Shown: positions 45,498 to 56,361 of the stretch, in pieces
How positions within the stretch are numbered: position 1 is the first letter of the stretch
Layout: every line of letters starts with the position of its first letter
NCBI RefSeq assembly: GCF_026213295.1
Contig: NC_079415.1
Span: 21,038,847 to 21,102,846 of the forward strand
DNA length: 64,000 nt
Origin: Gadus chalcogrammus
Lineage: Eukaryota; Chordata; Actinopteri; Gadiformes; Gadidae
Direction: 5' to 3'
Notes under the pieces: generated by a model
What the model saw: only the letters and a program-made list of their open reading frames with translations
Told to the model about the DNA's origin: nothing
Databases searched by the model: none
Translations under genes and position numbers: made by a program

Positions 45498-47138
45498 AAA
45501 AGCTGACAAAATTCATAAAACAGCATTTAACACGAGGCCTATGTTGCTGTCTTAAGGAGAAGGAGAGGAGATGCGCTTGCGTCTGAGTTCATGATCCAGG
45601 TTTGATCCACAACCAGTCACAACATTCCTAAAGCTGTTGTGTGTTAAGCTGCACACTCAATAAAGTTATTCAATGTTAAAACGGTTTGTAAACCTAAGAA
45701 AAAGCTGTGATCCCTTACGAAGGAAACGGTGGATAAGAAGGAGGAACCAGGATCAGTAGCCTACATGACAAAACTGGAGGAAAACTTTGAGACCCCTATA
45801 TGTGTAGTAGAGGTATTTGGGTATGGTCGGTACCGTTTGCAGCAGGCCTAAACCATAGGTCCATGGGTCTCAACGAGTCGCGTTTTTAATCCATCACTGA
45901 GACAGAAAGTGGACATTTAAGATGTCACTGGGTGGATTATTTTTTAACACAAACAGCTCGATGGACAGACAAGAGTCGTGGCTTTAAACATAGTAACGTG
46001 TATTTGTGAAAGCATGTTTTATAGTACGTTTTATTAAGTTTGTTTGCATTCTATACAAAGTGAATGGAGCTCTGTTTAAAGTCAGTAACGTGTATTTATG
46101 AAGGCCATTTTTTATTACGTTTTTATTAAGTTTGTTTGCATTCTACGCAAAGTGAATGGAGCGCTGTGCAAAGTGAATGGAGCGCGTAGCGCTGTTTATT
46201 GTTTTCCCCCATGATGGCCACCATAGAACGAGCAATGGGCGTGTTTGGCAGAGCAATGGGCGTGTTTGGCAGAGCAATGGGGGTGTTTGGCAAGTGGCTC
46301 CGGCTGCAGATAGACCTACAAAGCTGACAAAATTAATAAAAACATGCATTTAACAGAGGCTATGTGGCTTTCCTTAAGGAGAAGGAGAGGAGATGCTCTT
46401 TGCGTCTGAGTTCATGATCCAGGTTGATCCACAACCAGTCACAACATCCTAAAAGCTGTTGTGTGTTAAGCTGCACACTCAATAAAAGTTATTCAAATGT
46501 TAAAACGGTTTGTAAACCTAAGAAAAAGCTGTGATCCCTTACGAAGGAAACGGTGGATAAGAAGAGAGGCACCAGGATCAGTAGCCTACATGACAAAACT
46601 GGAGGAAAACTTTGAGACCCCTATATGTGTAGTAGAGGTATTTGGGTATGGTCGGTACCGTTTGCAGCAGGCCTAAACCATAGGTCCATGGTCTCAACGA
46701 GTCGCGTTTTTAATCCATCACTGAGACAGAAAGTGGACATTTAAGATGTCAATGGGTGGATTATTTTTTAACACAAACAGCTCGTATGGACAGACAAGAG
46801 TCGTGGCTTTAAACATAGTAACGTGTATTTGTGAAAGGCATGTTTTATTACGTTTTTATTAAGTTTGTTTGCATTCTATACAAAGTGAATGGAGCTCTGT
46901 TTAAAGTCAGTAACGTGTATTTATGAAGGCCATTTTTTATTACGTTTTTATTAAGTTTGTTTGCATTGTTTGAATGGAGCGCTGTGCAAAGTGAATGGAG
47001 CGCTGTAGTGCTGTTTATTGTTTTCCCCCATGATGGCCACCATAGAACGAGCAATGGGCGTGTTTGGCAGAGCAATGGGCGTGTTTGGCAGAGCAATGGG
47101 GGTGTTTGGCAAGTGGCTCCGGCTGCAGATAGACCTAC
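45498..47138. repeat. Tandem duplication of about 820 bp (end of element X)
   Basis: 45498-46318 and 46319-47138 are direct repeats. Both start AAGCTGACAAAATT.ATAAAA and end ...CGGCTGCAGATAGACCTAC. They differ by small indels. Each contains the 21-bp terminal units (46230-46290 and 47049-47108). Confidence 0.88.
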
Positions 47139-48095
47139 TTGAAAAATGCCAATACATTGGGTTCGGGATTTTGTCAGACATTCTTTTTTCTCATTTATTT
47201 ATAAATCCCCAAATAATTTAAGCAGAAGCATCTATCAGTTAAAAATGCATCTCACATTTACACCTTAGTCAGTTAGTTCAGTATGGCATTGCATGTGGTT
47301 TTAGAAATATAAGTGAGTCTATGACTACACCAAGATTTCTGTCTTGGTGTGTGCTTTCTAACATAACAGCTGTGTACTGACTTTTAATTGTTCATCCCTT
47401 GCACCAAAGAACATTACTTCAGTTTTTTCATTGTTCAATTGAAGACAATTTGGCACATCCAGTGATTGAAGTAGTTATTTAGCTGTTGATAAACAGCTTT
47501 TTCAATGATTTTGCTTAAAAATGGTAAGTTAGAAATGGCTTGATGACTGTTGTTTTTTCAGAGCCTGTAGGAATCACCTGTGCGATATCGCCACTGCAGG
47601 CAACATGAATAAAAAAATATATAATAATATACAAATATTTCAGTGTGTGTGCTCGTGTGTGTATCCAAACACATACACTGCAATTCACATACACACATAC
47701 AGCTCAATGTAAATCCATGAAAACATTATTGTTATTAGTTGTATAGGCAAGGATACAATTCATTGAACATCGGGAAAATCATAAAAATTTATACAACTGA
47801 GGAACAGCTAAATGTAAATCCATAAAAAACGGCATGTTTAGATCCCATGGTGAATTGAGGAAGAATTCATGAATGTGTTCATATTAGATATTCATCCTAT
47901 TCCTTGAAAATAGATTTTTTCAAGGAATAGGATGAATATGACGAAGTTGCCGTTTTTTATGGATTTACATTTAGCTGTTCCTCAGTTGTATCAATTGTCT
48001 TATTTATTCAGTTTTGAATGAGCAAATAAAATCTCAATCATATGACATATAAGATTGATATCCAAGTTCTTAATTTTCTGTCTCGCTCTACTGAA
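47139..48095. other. Intergenic, with a nested perfect inverted repeat at 47793-47989
   Basis: 47793-47834 is perfectly inverted at 47948-47989 (42 bp). Inside, 47888-47910 is perfectly inverted at 47917-47939 (23 bp, 6-bp loop). It may be a small foldback element. The rest shows no gene. Confidence 0.85.
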
Positions 48096-49213
48096 GTGAC
48101 TGGCAGATTTGAACCCAAAAGCACGACTCAGAGACAAGCAAATACAATGATATTCCGTTTTAACTTCGTCAAGCAAATCAACGGGGACGGGGCGGAGAAC
48201 GTAGTCGGGGACAGGAAGGATCGGGAAACCGGGACAGGAGACAGGCGAACGAGGATCCAGAGGGACGAGACGGGGACCGTAGTCGGGGACAGGCAGGATC
48301 GGGAAGCCGGGACAGAAGACAGGTGAACAAGGATCCAGAAGGACAAGGCGGGGAACGTAGTCGAGGGCCACAATTTACCTCTCGATGCGAACGGCAAGGG
48401 CTACCAGGTGGTCCAGGTCAGTAGGGAGATCCCGGGCTGCCAGCTCATCCTTGATGCGGCCGGAGAGCCCATGGTAGAAAGCGTCAAGGAGGGAGGGGGC
48501 GTTCCAGCTACTATCAGCCGCGATAGTGCGGAACTCAATAGCGTAGTCCGCGACGGTTCTCCCACCTTGGGTTGGATTCAGCAATCCCCGAGCTGCCTCC
48601 CTACCCCGCGTCTCATGATCAAAAACTTTACGGAGCTCCGTAGAGAAAACACTAACCGAAGCGCAGACAGGCGAGTCCCTCTCCCAGTCGGCGGTTCCCC
48701 AGTCCCTGGCTCTTCCGGTGAGCAGAGAGATAATGTAAGCCACCCGGGACCGCTCAGTGGGAAAGGCTGAGGGTTGGAGTTCGAAGGAGAGGGAACACTG
48801 CACCAGGAAGGGGCGGCAAGAACCAGGAGCCCCGGAGCAGCGTTCCGGAGGGGGCACACGAGCTTCAGACGTCGAAGAGGAACCGGGATGAGGAGCGGCG
48901 ACGGGTAACCTCCGCAAGTGATCCCGGACCGATTCCATGTGGGGCGGAGAACGTAGTCGGGGACAGGCAGGATCGGGAAACCGGGACAGGAGACAGGCGA
49001 ACGAGGATCCAGAAGGACGAGGCGGGGAACGTAGTCGGGAACAGGCAGGATCGGGAAACCGGGGACAGGAGACAGGCGAATTGCTGGAGAGACTTGCATG
49101 AACCAAACAGCGAAGACAGGTGAACAGTGTTCAGCTAACTTAAAGGCTCCACTAATCACCTGATGCAGCCCAGCTGCGAGGGTAAAAGAGGCGTGGCAGA
49201 CAGACCGTGACAT
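48096..49213 (-). mobile_element. Ty3/Gypsy-type retroelement remnant with 78-bp repeats on both sides of gag
   Basis: On the minus strand it begins TGTCACGGTCTGTCTG (49213) and may end near 48096, giving TG...CA ends. 78-bp direct repeats (GTAGTCGGGGACAGGCAGGA core) start at 48201, 48279 and 48357 and again at 48953 and 49031. gag lies between them. Protease, reverse transcriptase and integrase are missing. No TSD seen. Confidence 0.65.
48375..48938 (-). CDS. Gag-like open frame of a Ty3/Gypsy (Sushi-like) element, truncated
   Basis: From ATG at 48938 the frame runs 187 codons to TAA. It reads MESVRDHLRRL, then CRPFLVQCSLSFELQPSAFP, RVAYIISLLTGRARDW, GGRTVADYAIEFRTIAADSS and FYHGLSGRIKDELAARDLP, the retrotransposon Gag capsid-like domain. 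The frame is intact across this domain and open upstream through the 78-bp repeats to 49106. The usual C-terminal zinc knuckle is missing because the frame ends where the second repeat block starts. Probably a dead fragment, though domestication of such capsid domains is known elsewhere. Confidence 0.75.
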   Translation of the reverse strand: MESVRDHLRRLPVAAPHPGSSSTSEARVPPPERCSGAPGSCRPFLVQCSLSFELQPSAFPTERSRVAYIISLLTGRARDWGTADWERDSPVCASVSVFSTELRKVFDHETRGREAARGLLNPTQGGRTVADYAIEFRTIAADSSWNAPSLLDAFYHGLSGRIKDELAARDLPTDLDHLVALAVRIER

Positions 49214-49381
49214 TTTCAGCTAATAGAAACTAGAAAATACTGTCTTAATATCTAACTTTAACAATGCCAATCCTTACTTTAACATATGTGAAAATAAATT
49301 AATAAACAACCCTTCCGGGTTCTATTTCATGTAGACTACGCCGTCTAGGCTTCGCCTTATGGGCTTGTCGTCCGGTGTGTG

Positions 49382-50030
49382 AGAGAGGGCGATTGGTTCA
49401 CATCCCTGGATCTCAATGATGCTTACTTCCACGTCCCTGTTCGGCAGGCGCACAGGAAGTTTCTCTGCTTTGCCTTTATGGGGATGGCGTACGAGTACCA
49501 GTGTCTGCCGTTCGGCTACTCCCTGGCTCCGCGCACCTTCTACCATCCTATCAGCGCTCTCCCGTTTTCGCGTTCGCAGAAACGTGACCGCACTGTCCAC
49601 CATGCGCCTGTTAGGGCTGATGGCAGCTGCCCACCCCGTGGTCCCCCTGGGTCTGCTTTTTATGCGCAGACTCCAGCGGTGGATTGCTCGCCAACAGTTG
49701 GACCCCAGGTGACACAAGCTCAGGGTGCTCCTCGTTCCCCGTTCGGTGTCGCCAGACCTGGAATATTGGAAAAGACCCTCCGCCCTTCTCAGGGGTGTTC
49801 CCCTGGGCAGGGTGGCGTCTTACGTAGTGGTCTTCACGGACGCCTCGTTGACGGGTAGGGGAGGAACTTGCCTCTCTCACTCGGTCGGAGACGAGTGGCG
49901 CAAGCCCCCTGCAGCACGCATAAATGTGTTGGAGCTTGACGCTTTGAGTAAAGTGCTGTTGCATTTCTTTCACCTGGTGCTCGGCCGCCACGTTCTGATC
50001 AGGACAGACAGCGTGTCGGCGGCGGCGTAA
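49382..50030 (+). pseudogene. DIRS reverse transcriptase / RNase H remnant
   Basis: The first frame reads DWFTSLDLNDAYFHVPV, HRKFLCFAFMGMAYEYQCLP and FGYSLAPRTF, the start of the DIRS RT. The YxDD active-site region that should follow is deleted; the sequence jumps to VTALSTMRLLGLMAAAHPVV in another frame. RNase H follows: VVFTDASLTGRGG, ELDALSKVLLHF and IRTDSVSAAA, with stop TAA at 50028-50030. Inactive. Confidence 0.82.
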
Positions 50031-50574
50031 ATCAACAGACAGGGGGAGTCCGCTCCCCTGCTCTCCACCGAAAGGTGGTCGAGCTCTGGCTTTAGGCTCA
50101 TCAGTATCTCCTCAGTCTGAAGGCCCTGCATATTGCGGGCGCCCAGAACGTTGGGGCGGACCTCATGTCTCAAGGCGGTCCCCGCCGAGACGAGTGGCGG
50201 TTACATCCCGACATTGTCAGACTGATCTGGCAGAGGTTCGGGACGGCGCAGGTGGACCTCTATCTCCCTCCGTTGGGGGTAGATGTGTTGGCACACACAC
50301 CTTGGCCGCGGGCTCTCTTGTATGGGTTTCCCCCGCTCCAGCTGATCCTTCCTCTTCTGGAACGGGTCAGACAGGAGAAACTGTCCCTGATATTAGTGGC
50401 CCCGGAGAACCGTTCAGCTCTGTGGTTTCCAGAGCTGACCGCGCTCTCGCGGTCGGCGCCGTGGCCGGTACCGTTCAGGCCGGATGCGCTTTCACAGGCC
50501 CACGGGACGGTGCACCACCCGCCCGATGTCTCGGGACGGCTGTTGGTTTGGCTCCTGAGAGGTTGATCCTGCAG

Positions 50575-51204
50575 GGCAAAGGTTTGCCTGAGACGGTTAT
50601 CAACACTATTCAGAGTGCTCGTGCGCCTTCTACTTCTTCCCTCTATGCGGCGAAGTGGTGCGCCTTCTCTAATTGGTGTGAGAGGAACCACGCTGTCCCA
50701 TCTCAATGCGAGGTGGGAAGCGTGCTTTCGTTTCTGCAAAACTTATTGGAGAAAGGTTTGGCCATCTCCACTATCAAGGTCTATGCGGCAGCCGTTTCGG
50801 CTGGCCATGCAGGCTGTGATGGTGGACCGATCTTCAGCCATCCACTGGTCAAGAGATTCTTGCATGGGGCTAGACGGGTAAGGCCTGTTTCATGTGTGCT
50901 TACACCACGCTGGGATTTCCACACCGTGTTGCGCGGATTGTCCAGGGATCCTTTCGAGCCTTTTTCTCAGGCCCCTTTGGATGCCCTGTCCTTTAAAAGC
51001 TGCACTCTTATTGGCTTTAGGTTTTCTGCAAGCGGGCCTGGAGCTGACCGCGTCCGTCTGTCAGCCCGAGGCTGCTTGTTGCTTAACGAGGACAGCTGCC
51101 TATGCGCTGCTCTAAGCCTGCGTTCCTCCCTAAGAACATTAATAGTTTCTTGTCCGGTCGAGCGATATTGGCTTAAGGCTTTTCACCCACTGGCCTCATT
51201 CTGA
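50575..51204 (+). pseudogene. DIRS tyrosine recombinase remnant
   Basis: It reads SARAPSTSSLYAAKWCAFSN, then VGSVLSFLQNLLEKGLAIST, IKVYAAAVSAGH, HPLVKRFLHGARRVRP and DPFEPFSQAPLDALSFK. This is the core-binding and early catalytic part of DIRS tyrosine recombinases. The C-terminal R-H-R-Y catalytic set is not visible in the same frame. Family role: integrates circular element DNA without a target duplication. Confidence 0.75.
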
Positions 51205-51615
51205 TGAGGCGGCAGGCGGAGTTGCATCTCCTGTGCCCGTGTGGGCGCTGGCTATGTACGTGAAACGCTCGGCCGCGTTCCGCTCACACAACAGTTGTTG
51301 TGTGGTGTTATAGCGACGCTAAGCAGGGGCCCGCACTCTCTCTAAAACAGCGGTTTTCCTCGCAGGATATGTGAGGGTGTTGCTTAGCCTACGCATCGGC
51401 GGAGGGCTTAGCGCCACCATTGGGCGTTTAAAGCTCACTCAACACGGGGCGTGGCCGCGTTCACTGTGCTCTACTCAGAGGCCGTTCCGGTGTACGACAA
51501 TCTGCGCGGACTGAGTCTTGGTCTTCCCACGTGCCCCTTTGTCCGTTTTCTACATGTTAGACATGTCCAGGGGTTCACTCGGCAACTCTGTGCTGGAGTC
51601 CGGGACCCCTTTTAG

Positions 51616-52874
51616 CAGGGACGTGCACAGGGGGGTTGCTCAGGTTGCTTGGGCAACTGCCCATATGCCCTCCTCGACTCAGGTTGCCCTTCCGAGGAAA
51701 AAAACATATATTTTTTTTTTTAATCATTTAATGGATGCAGAATTTCATGTAGGCCTAGATAATAAAAATCGCCACTCGAAACATTTCATAAAGTAAGCGT
51801 AGCCTCATTCATTTCCGTTCGGGCACTGAGAGTGAAAGTCAGTAGGGGGGGGCAAACTCTGCCGCGCGGCAACAGCCGCTTTTGCCGCCTCCCCTCTGCC
51901 GCCCTTCCCCCATTGAAATGAATGGAGGCGGCGAGTTGCCGCGCGGCGTGTGAAAGCTGCTTTACGTAGCTGCAGCGCTGCACGCGACCGGAACACCGGC
52001 ACCTGTGAGACGACTGCCTTGATGTTCTCGGAAAAGGTGAATTTGAGATGTATAACCAACAAACAATCAATCATCACGTTTTATGAAATGAATTACAATC
52101 TTCATAAATCCAGGCTCAGTTTGCCACGTAACGTTTAGCCTAAATAATCAGACAGCTAGCTAGCTTGCAGACAAGCAGCCCGTTATCACATAGTCTACAC
52201 ATTTTTTGGTAGGCAAACTAAGCTACATGTCTGCTGATAGTTAGTTTCTAACATTTCGTTTTAACAAGAAGAATAAATAATGGAAGTAATGCATCACATG
52301 AATTCTTTCATTGAAAATGGTTCATGCCTAAATCTTATCACTATTTTGGGTATTGTTTGTTATTGTTAAGTGAAGCCGAAATGCCCAGTGAAAAGAGGAG
52401 GATTCAGGAGAGAGAGAGACAACTAAAGGAGGCAGCAAAGAGGAGAACATCACTACAGGGTAGTGATGTGCTCCGAAATCCGAAATCAGTGTGGTCAAGA
52501 GCGGCTGTCTGACCTCCTCCTGCTGTCCATAGAGAAGGACATACCTATCGACAAAGAAGAGGTTCTGAAGGCTTCTCTTTTGAAGCTTTGCATTTTTAAA
52601 ATGTAAATTTGGAGAAACTTATCAGTGACTTGATAGGATGTTGTTTAATTATGTTTGTGTTCATGTTATGTTCTTCTTCTTCAAGTCATGTTTTTCTGCA
52701 TTATCGTTAGTAGTAGTTATTTCAGTGTTTTACTTATTTGTAATTATATATTAATGAAGACCCTGTTATTCTCAGTCCTTCATATAGCCTGTGAGTTCTT
52801 TTTTTTTGGGGGGGGGGGGTGCCCTTTTTTCAGGTCAGAGCAACTGCCCCTCAAAATTCCTGTGCACGTCCCTG
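51616..52874. mobile_element. hAT-like MITE, 1.26 kb, perfect 16-bp TIRs
   Basis: CAGGGACGTGCACAGG at 51616-51631 is perfectly inverted at 52859-52874. The expected 8-bp TSD is not visible (CCTTTTAG left, TGTCCCAT right). A short frame at 52381-52512 reads MPSEKRRIQERERQLKEAAK, a start seen in some hAT-linked proteins. G-run at 52809-52820. Confidence 0.8.
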
Positions 52875-52915
52875 TGTCCCATCCTCTTGGACTGTGATCC
52901 AGGGATGTGTTGGGG

Positions 52916-53394
52916 TCACAGAAAGGTTTTCTGAATGCTTCACCTTTAGTTTGGAACACAAATCGGGAATTATAAGTTTAGCAATATAGCCAGATCAATG
53001 ATGTTTAAGTTATACATAGCATTATCTAAGTAGGGTGGCCTTTTCCTTCACATCAAAAAGGAGGACACTTTGCATACATGGGGTCACGCAAGCAGATATT
53101 TGTTTGGGATGATCCGGTTTTAAATTTGAATATGTTTTTACACCAGATTAAATAAAGGTGCATACACATACCACATAGCTGATAATTAATATACAAGATA
53201 TAGCTCATGACAACGAGCACTTCCAATTCAGATTACATAGGTCTAATAAACATCATACAGAAATTGTTCTTAATGTTTTTATCTGGATAGTGTATGTAAT
53301 GTTTTCGCTAACAAACGTAAGGTCAGTTTTAAAAAACGAAACCATTGGCAATTGTTAATTATTATCCTAGCATTGTAGTAAACACATATCTTAC
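52916..53394 (-). other. Intergenic or intronic, nothing recognised
   Basis: If the exon at 53395 is real, this is its downstream intron on the minus strand; no second exon was found before the MITE. Confidence 0.4.
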
Positions 53395-53736
53395 CTTTCC
53401 TGTAAAAAGGAACAGCTTCTTCATCTCCAGATGATAAACCCATCCTGATTTAAAATACATGTAAGCTTCCATGCTTTTGTATGCCTTGAGGGACTCCCCG
53501 GTGTATGGAGAAGGATTGTGGACGAGGTAAATGTAAATGTTGCCAAAAGACATGTTGGGCAAGATAACGACAGATTTCAGCGGGGTCAGTAGTTGATTTG
53601 GAAGTAAATATGGATCAAAACCTAAAATATCAATTTTTTGGGAATAGCGTTGTTTTTCTTTATCAGAGAGATGAGAGATCATCTGATTAACATTAGCAGA
53701 GCCCGTTTCTTTGACGTTAACGGTAGCCAATGCCAT
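53395..53736 (-). CDS. Isolated first exon, 114 codons, of a transposon-linked protein family (KAYKS-EAY motif)
   Basis: The frame starts ATGGCATTGGCTACC (minus strand) and stays open to a good donor, GGAAAG|GTAAGATATG, at the 53394/53395 boundary. It includes IDILGFDPYLLPNQL, VVILPNMSFGNIYIYLVHNP and SPYTGESLKAYKSMEAYMYF, then KSGWV. The block SPYT-ESLKAYKS-EAY-YF-SGWV is, from memory, conserved near the N-terminus of many fish and invertebrate proteins that also carry SWIM or YqaJ-type domains, often in mobile elements. No further exon is seen, so it may be an orphan exon. The undamaged frame is notable. Confidence 0.5.
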
Positions 53737-54220
53737 TTCCCCTGGAATCGGTTGTTGGCGCTATGGTCCTAAAGATGGCGCACACAACAAAAAGGTCACG
53801 TGATTGATACCCATGTATTGATAAATGTAATGCAGAGCTGCCAAGCATCACGCTTTGAGTGTGACAGTCACGCAATTTGACCCATTCTCACACCACACGC
53901 CACACTTGCCATTTCTCATGCTTATTTCCCCATTCATTACTCTATTTTTTTTTTCTCATGATAATAAGCTTTGGTCCTCGCGGCTTCGAGTGGTTATGTA
54001 GTCGCGCAGTGTCCACTTTGCGATGTATACGTTTGACAGTTTGTAAACAATCTCCCGCTACCTGCGCGTGTGAGCGTCTTGGTGGAGCGTCTTGGTGGAG
54101 CGTCTTTGTATATAGTGCCAAATTTGACTTCTGGACTGCATTCTGCAACATTTTCAAGAAGGGTAAGTAGGCCTACATCAATCGCCTTCTTTCAAATATA
54201 CATTATACACAGAGATGTTT

Positions 54221-54384
54221 CTACTGGTTGTTTTCATATTTCATAACAGCATTATGTATAAAAACGTAAGGACCTTACGTTTTTATACATAATGCTGTTA
54301 TGAAATATGAAAACAACCAGTAGTAAGGGTTAGTAATGTATTAGTAATGTATTACCTTACCTTACGGTAAGGTAATACATTACT
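54221..54384. repeat. Two perfect palindromes: 103 bp and 42 bp
   Basis: 54221-54271 is perfectly inverted at 54273-54323 with a single A between the arms. 54343-54361 is perfectly inverted at 54366-54384 with a 4-base loop. They lie between the left end of the hAT element and its first coding exon. Confidence 0.95.
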
Positions 54385-54784
54385 GAACTCTTCGTGTTAG
54401 TTAGCTAGCATAACTAGGTAGCAGCATAGTTTGATTTCTCAAAATCAGCTCACCAATAAAATCAGTCTTGGTTTCAAAATGATCACAATCCCTTGTGTAA
54501 TGTTAAATGGCTTCATATAGACATTAAACAATCCTAAGAGAAATAATGTGACATAAACGGAGCAAGGGCTGATGTCAATTTAATGTTAGTGAAGTAGGTG
54601 TGAGACGCCTCTCCCTCCCCCTTGCTAATATTTTGTCTCCGCTGTCTGTTTCAGATATGACATTTATAGCACATAACTGTAACTGTGTACAAATAGAACC
54701 AATGGACCCATTGGGGCCTTTAATACAGTAGTTCAATAAAACACTAACATGTAGCTATCTTTTGATAGATGCTAGGTAAGACGA

Positions 54785-55312
54785 TGCTAGGTAAGAGGAA
54801 GAGCCCACAGAGAGATCTGCTGTCATTCTGGGCAGTGCCAGTGGACAGCCCCCCCTTATGCACCCCCGGAAAATGAGAGTGCAGAGGGCACAGAAGAAAT
54901 TGAAGATAAAGCGAGATCAGAAGAGATTGAGGACAGTGAGGGCGAAGATTTTGATTGTATACAAATTGAAAACACAGAGACAGAAGAGCCAGCAGAAAAA
55001 AATGTGGAGATAAGAATAAATTCAGGGAAGAAGCAGAAGGCCAAAAGTGGAGCAGCCATCTGCAGGTGCACTTTTAAAAGGGAGTGGACAGCAGAATGGC
55101 CCTTCATTAGTGTAGGCACAACCACCGCCTACTTTTGGTGCTCTGTTTGCCGACATGAGAACAGCTGTGCCCATCAAGGCAAGGCTGATGTCGCAAGGCA
55201 TATCAAAAGCAAAATACATCGTTCAAAAGAACATGCAGCACAGTCAACAGCCAGCATTGCGCCATATTATGGCCCAGCCACTGTTGGTGGCATGACATCT
55301 CAGGAAGTCAAG
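54785..55312 (+). CDS. hAT transposase exon 1 (BED-like zinc-finger region), one frameshift
   Basis: It begins MLGKRKSPQRDLLSFWAVPV. A one-base change in the C-run near 54850 shifts the frame, after which PPYAPPENESAEGTEE and the charged region continue in the frame ending TSQEVK. The block EWPFISVGTTTAYFWCSVCR...HQGKADVARHIKSKIH has C-x-x-C and H...H spacing of a BED-type zinc finger that binds element ends. The donor is AAG|GTACTA. This protein family resembles vertebrate KIAA1586/ZBED-like hAT proteins. Confidence 0.8.
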
Positions 55313-55554
55313 GTACTAGGCGTTATAACCGCTGCTAGTAGCTGAATTGCACTTGTAGGTTATATGAGCATAAATACATAGTAAATTAAACAAATGCCTA
55401 GCTAATCTGATGTTCATTTGAACTGTTCTTATTTGTTTATTTTTGTATGTAATAGTGTTTTCCTATGGACCTTGAGTCTGCTGCTAAGACATTCATTCAA
55501 TTTTATTAATGTTTTTGCATGATTGCTCTTTAATTTACATCCTTTCTGGTGCAG

Positions 55555-55808
55555 ACAAGGAGAGCTGAGGTAAAGTTAGCAGTGTCGATGGTGGAACACA
55601 ATGTGCCATTTGCAGTAGCCGATCACTTCAGCCCATTGCTGAAAGAATGCTTCAAAGATTCCCCTACTGCACAGAGCTTCAAGGCTGCCCGCACAAAAAA
55701 TGTCCTGCATAATAAATGAAGCAGTGGCTCCTCACTTTAGAAAGGAACTGGTCATGAAGATGAGGACCAATCCTTTCACGTTGATCACAGATGGATCAAA
55801 TGATACAG
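55555..55808 (+). CDS. hAT transposase exon 2, one-base insertion
   Basis: It starts after TGGTGCAG and reads TRRAEVKLAVSMVEHNVPFA, then VADHFSPLLKECF. A run of six A at about 55695 carries an extra base, after which the family sequence MSCIINEAVAPHFRKELVMK continues in the next frame to FTLITDGSND, whose first Asp is the candidate first catalytic residue. The donor is ACAG|GTCATT. Confidence 0.82.
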
Positions 55809-55905
55809 GTCATTACATTTTCCACATTTTCCAGCACCCATTTTAGATATTAATTAATGTATTACATTAATCTGACATATATCATATATGTACCTATCGT
55901 TACAG

Positions 55906-56236
55906 GACGTGAGAAGATGAACCCGCTCACTGTGCGGGTATATGACAGTGATCTCAGCAAAGTTGTCCACAGGTTCCTGGATATGTGCCCCACCAGCGGG
56001 CCAAACTGCGGCACAGCTGAAGTCATCTACAAGAAGATGGATGAGGCCATGCAGAAAAACGCCATACCATGGAGAAACTGTGTCAGTCTGTCAGTTGATA
56101 ATGCCCCTGTCAATACAGGAGCAAGGAACTCCATCGCATCCAGAGCTCATCAAGAACATGGCAGTATCTACATCCATGGGTGCCCTTGTCACATCATCCA
56201 CAACACTGCCAAACAGGCTGGCCAGGCCTTTTGGAG
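55906..56236 (+). CDS. hAT transposase exon 3, second catalytic Asp and C-x-C-H motif
   Basis: It starts after GTTACAG and is open throughout: REKMNPLTVRVYDSDLSKVV, then LDMCPTSGPNCGTAEVIYKK, SLSVDNAPVNTG (second catalytic Asp) and YIHGCPCHIIHNTAKQAG, the C-x-x-H motif of hAT transposases. The donor is TGGAG|GTCAGT. No damage. Confidence 0.87.
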
Positions 56237-56361
56237 GTCAGTTGCTTAAGACCCTCCGTATGCCTTATGCCTAATGTCACGTCAAACAGGTTGTTATGCT
56301 GTGCGGTCATGAACCAATGACAACAATGTCTTGTGACTATAAATAATCATGTATTTTGCAG

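Larger units (their letters stand above)
36829..46318 (+). mobile_element. Element X, copy 2, inverted and truncated (right arm of the palindrome)
   Basis: After removing a LINE (36867-38128), a LINE tail (about 38728-39048) and a hAT element (39633-44716), about 2.8 kb remains that is the inverted counterpart of 32092-35870. The outer end is ...GGCTGCAGATAGACCTAC at 46318. The inner end is truncated relative to copy 1. Arms differ by many small changes, so this is not a recent duplication or a trivial assembly fold. Confidence 0.85.
49330..51607 (+). mobile_element. DIRS-type tyrosine-recombinase retrotransposon, degraded
   Basis: Collinear remnants of reverse transcriptase, RNase H and a tyrosine recombinase, in the order found in fish DIRS elements. 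A MITE interrupts the element at 51616; 52875-52915 (TGTCCCATCCTCTTGGACTG) probably continues it. Terminal inverted repeats of the DIRS element were not identified. Confidence 0.8.

Noticed and set aside
50165..50566. 133-codon frame in the DIRS region
   Set aside because: Not counted as a separate gene; it is the degraded segment between RNase H and the recombinase of the DIRS element, and overlaps other frames.
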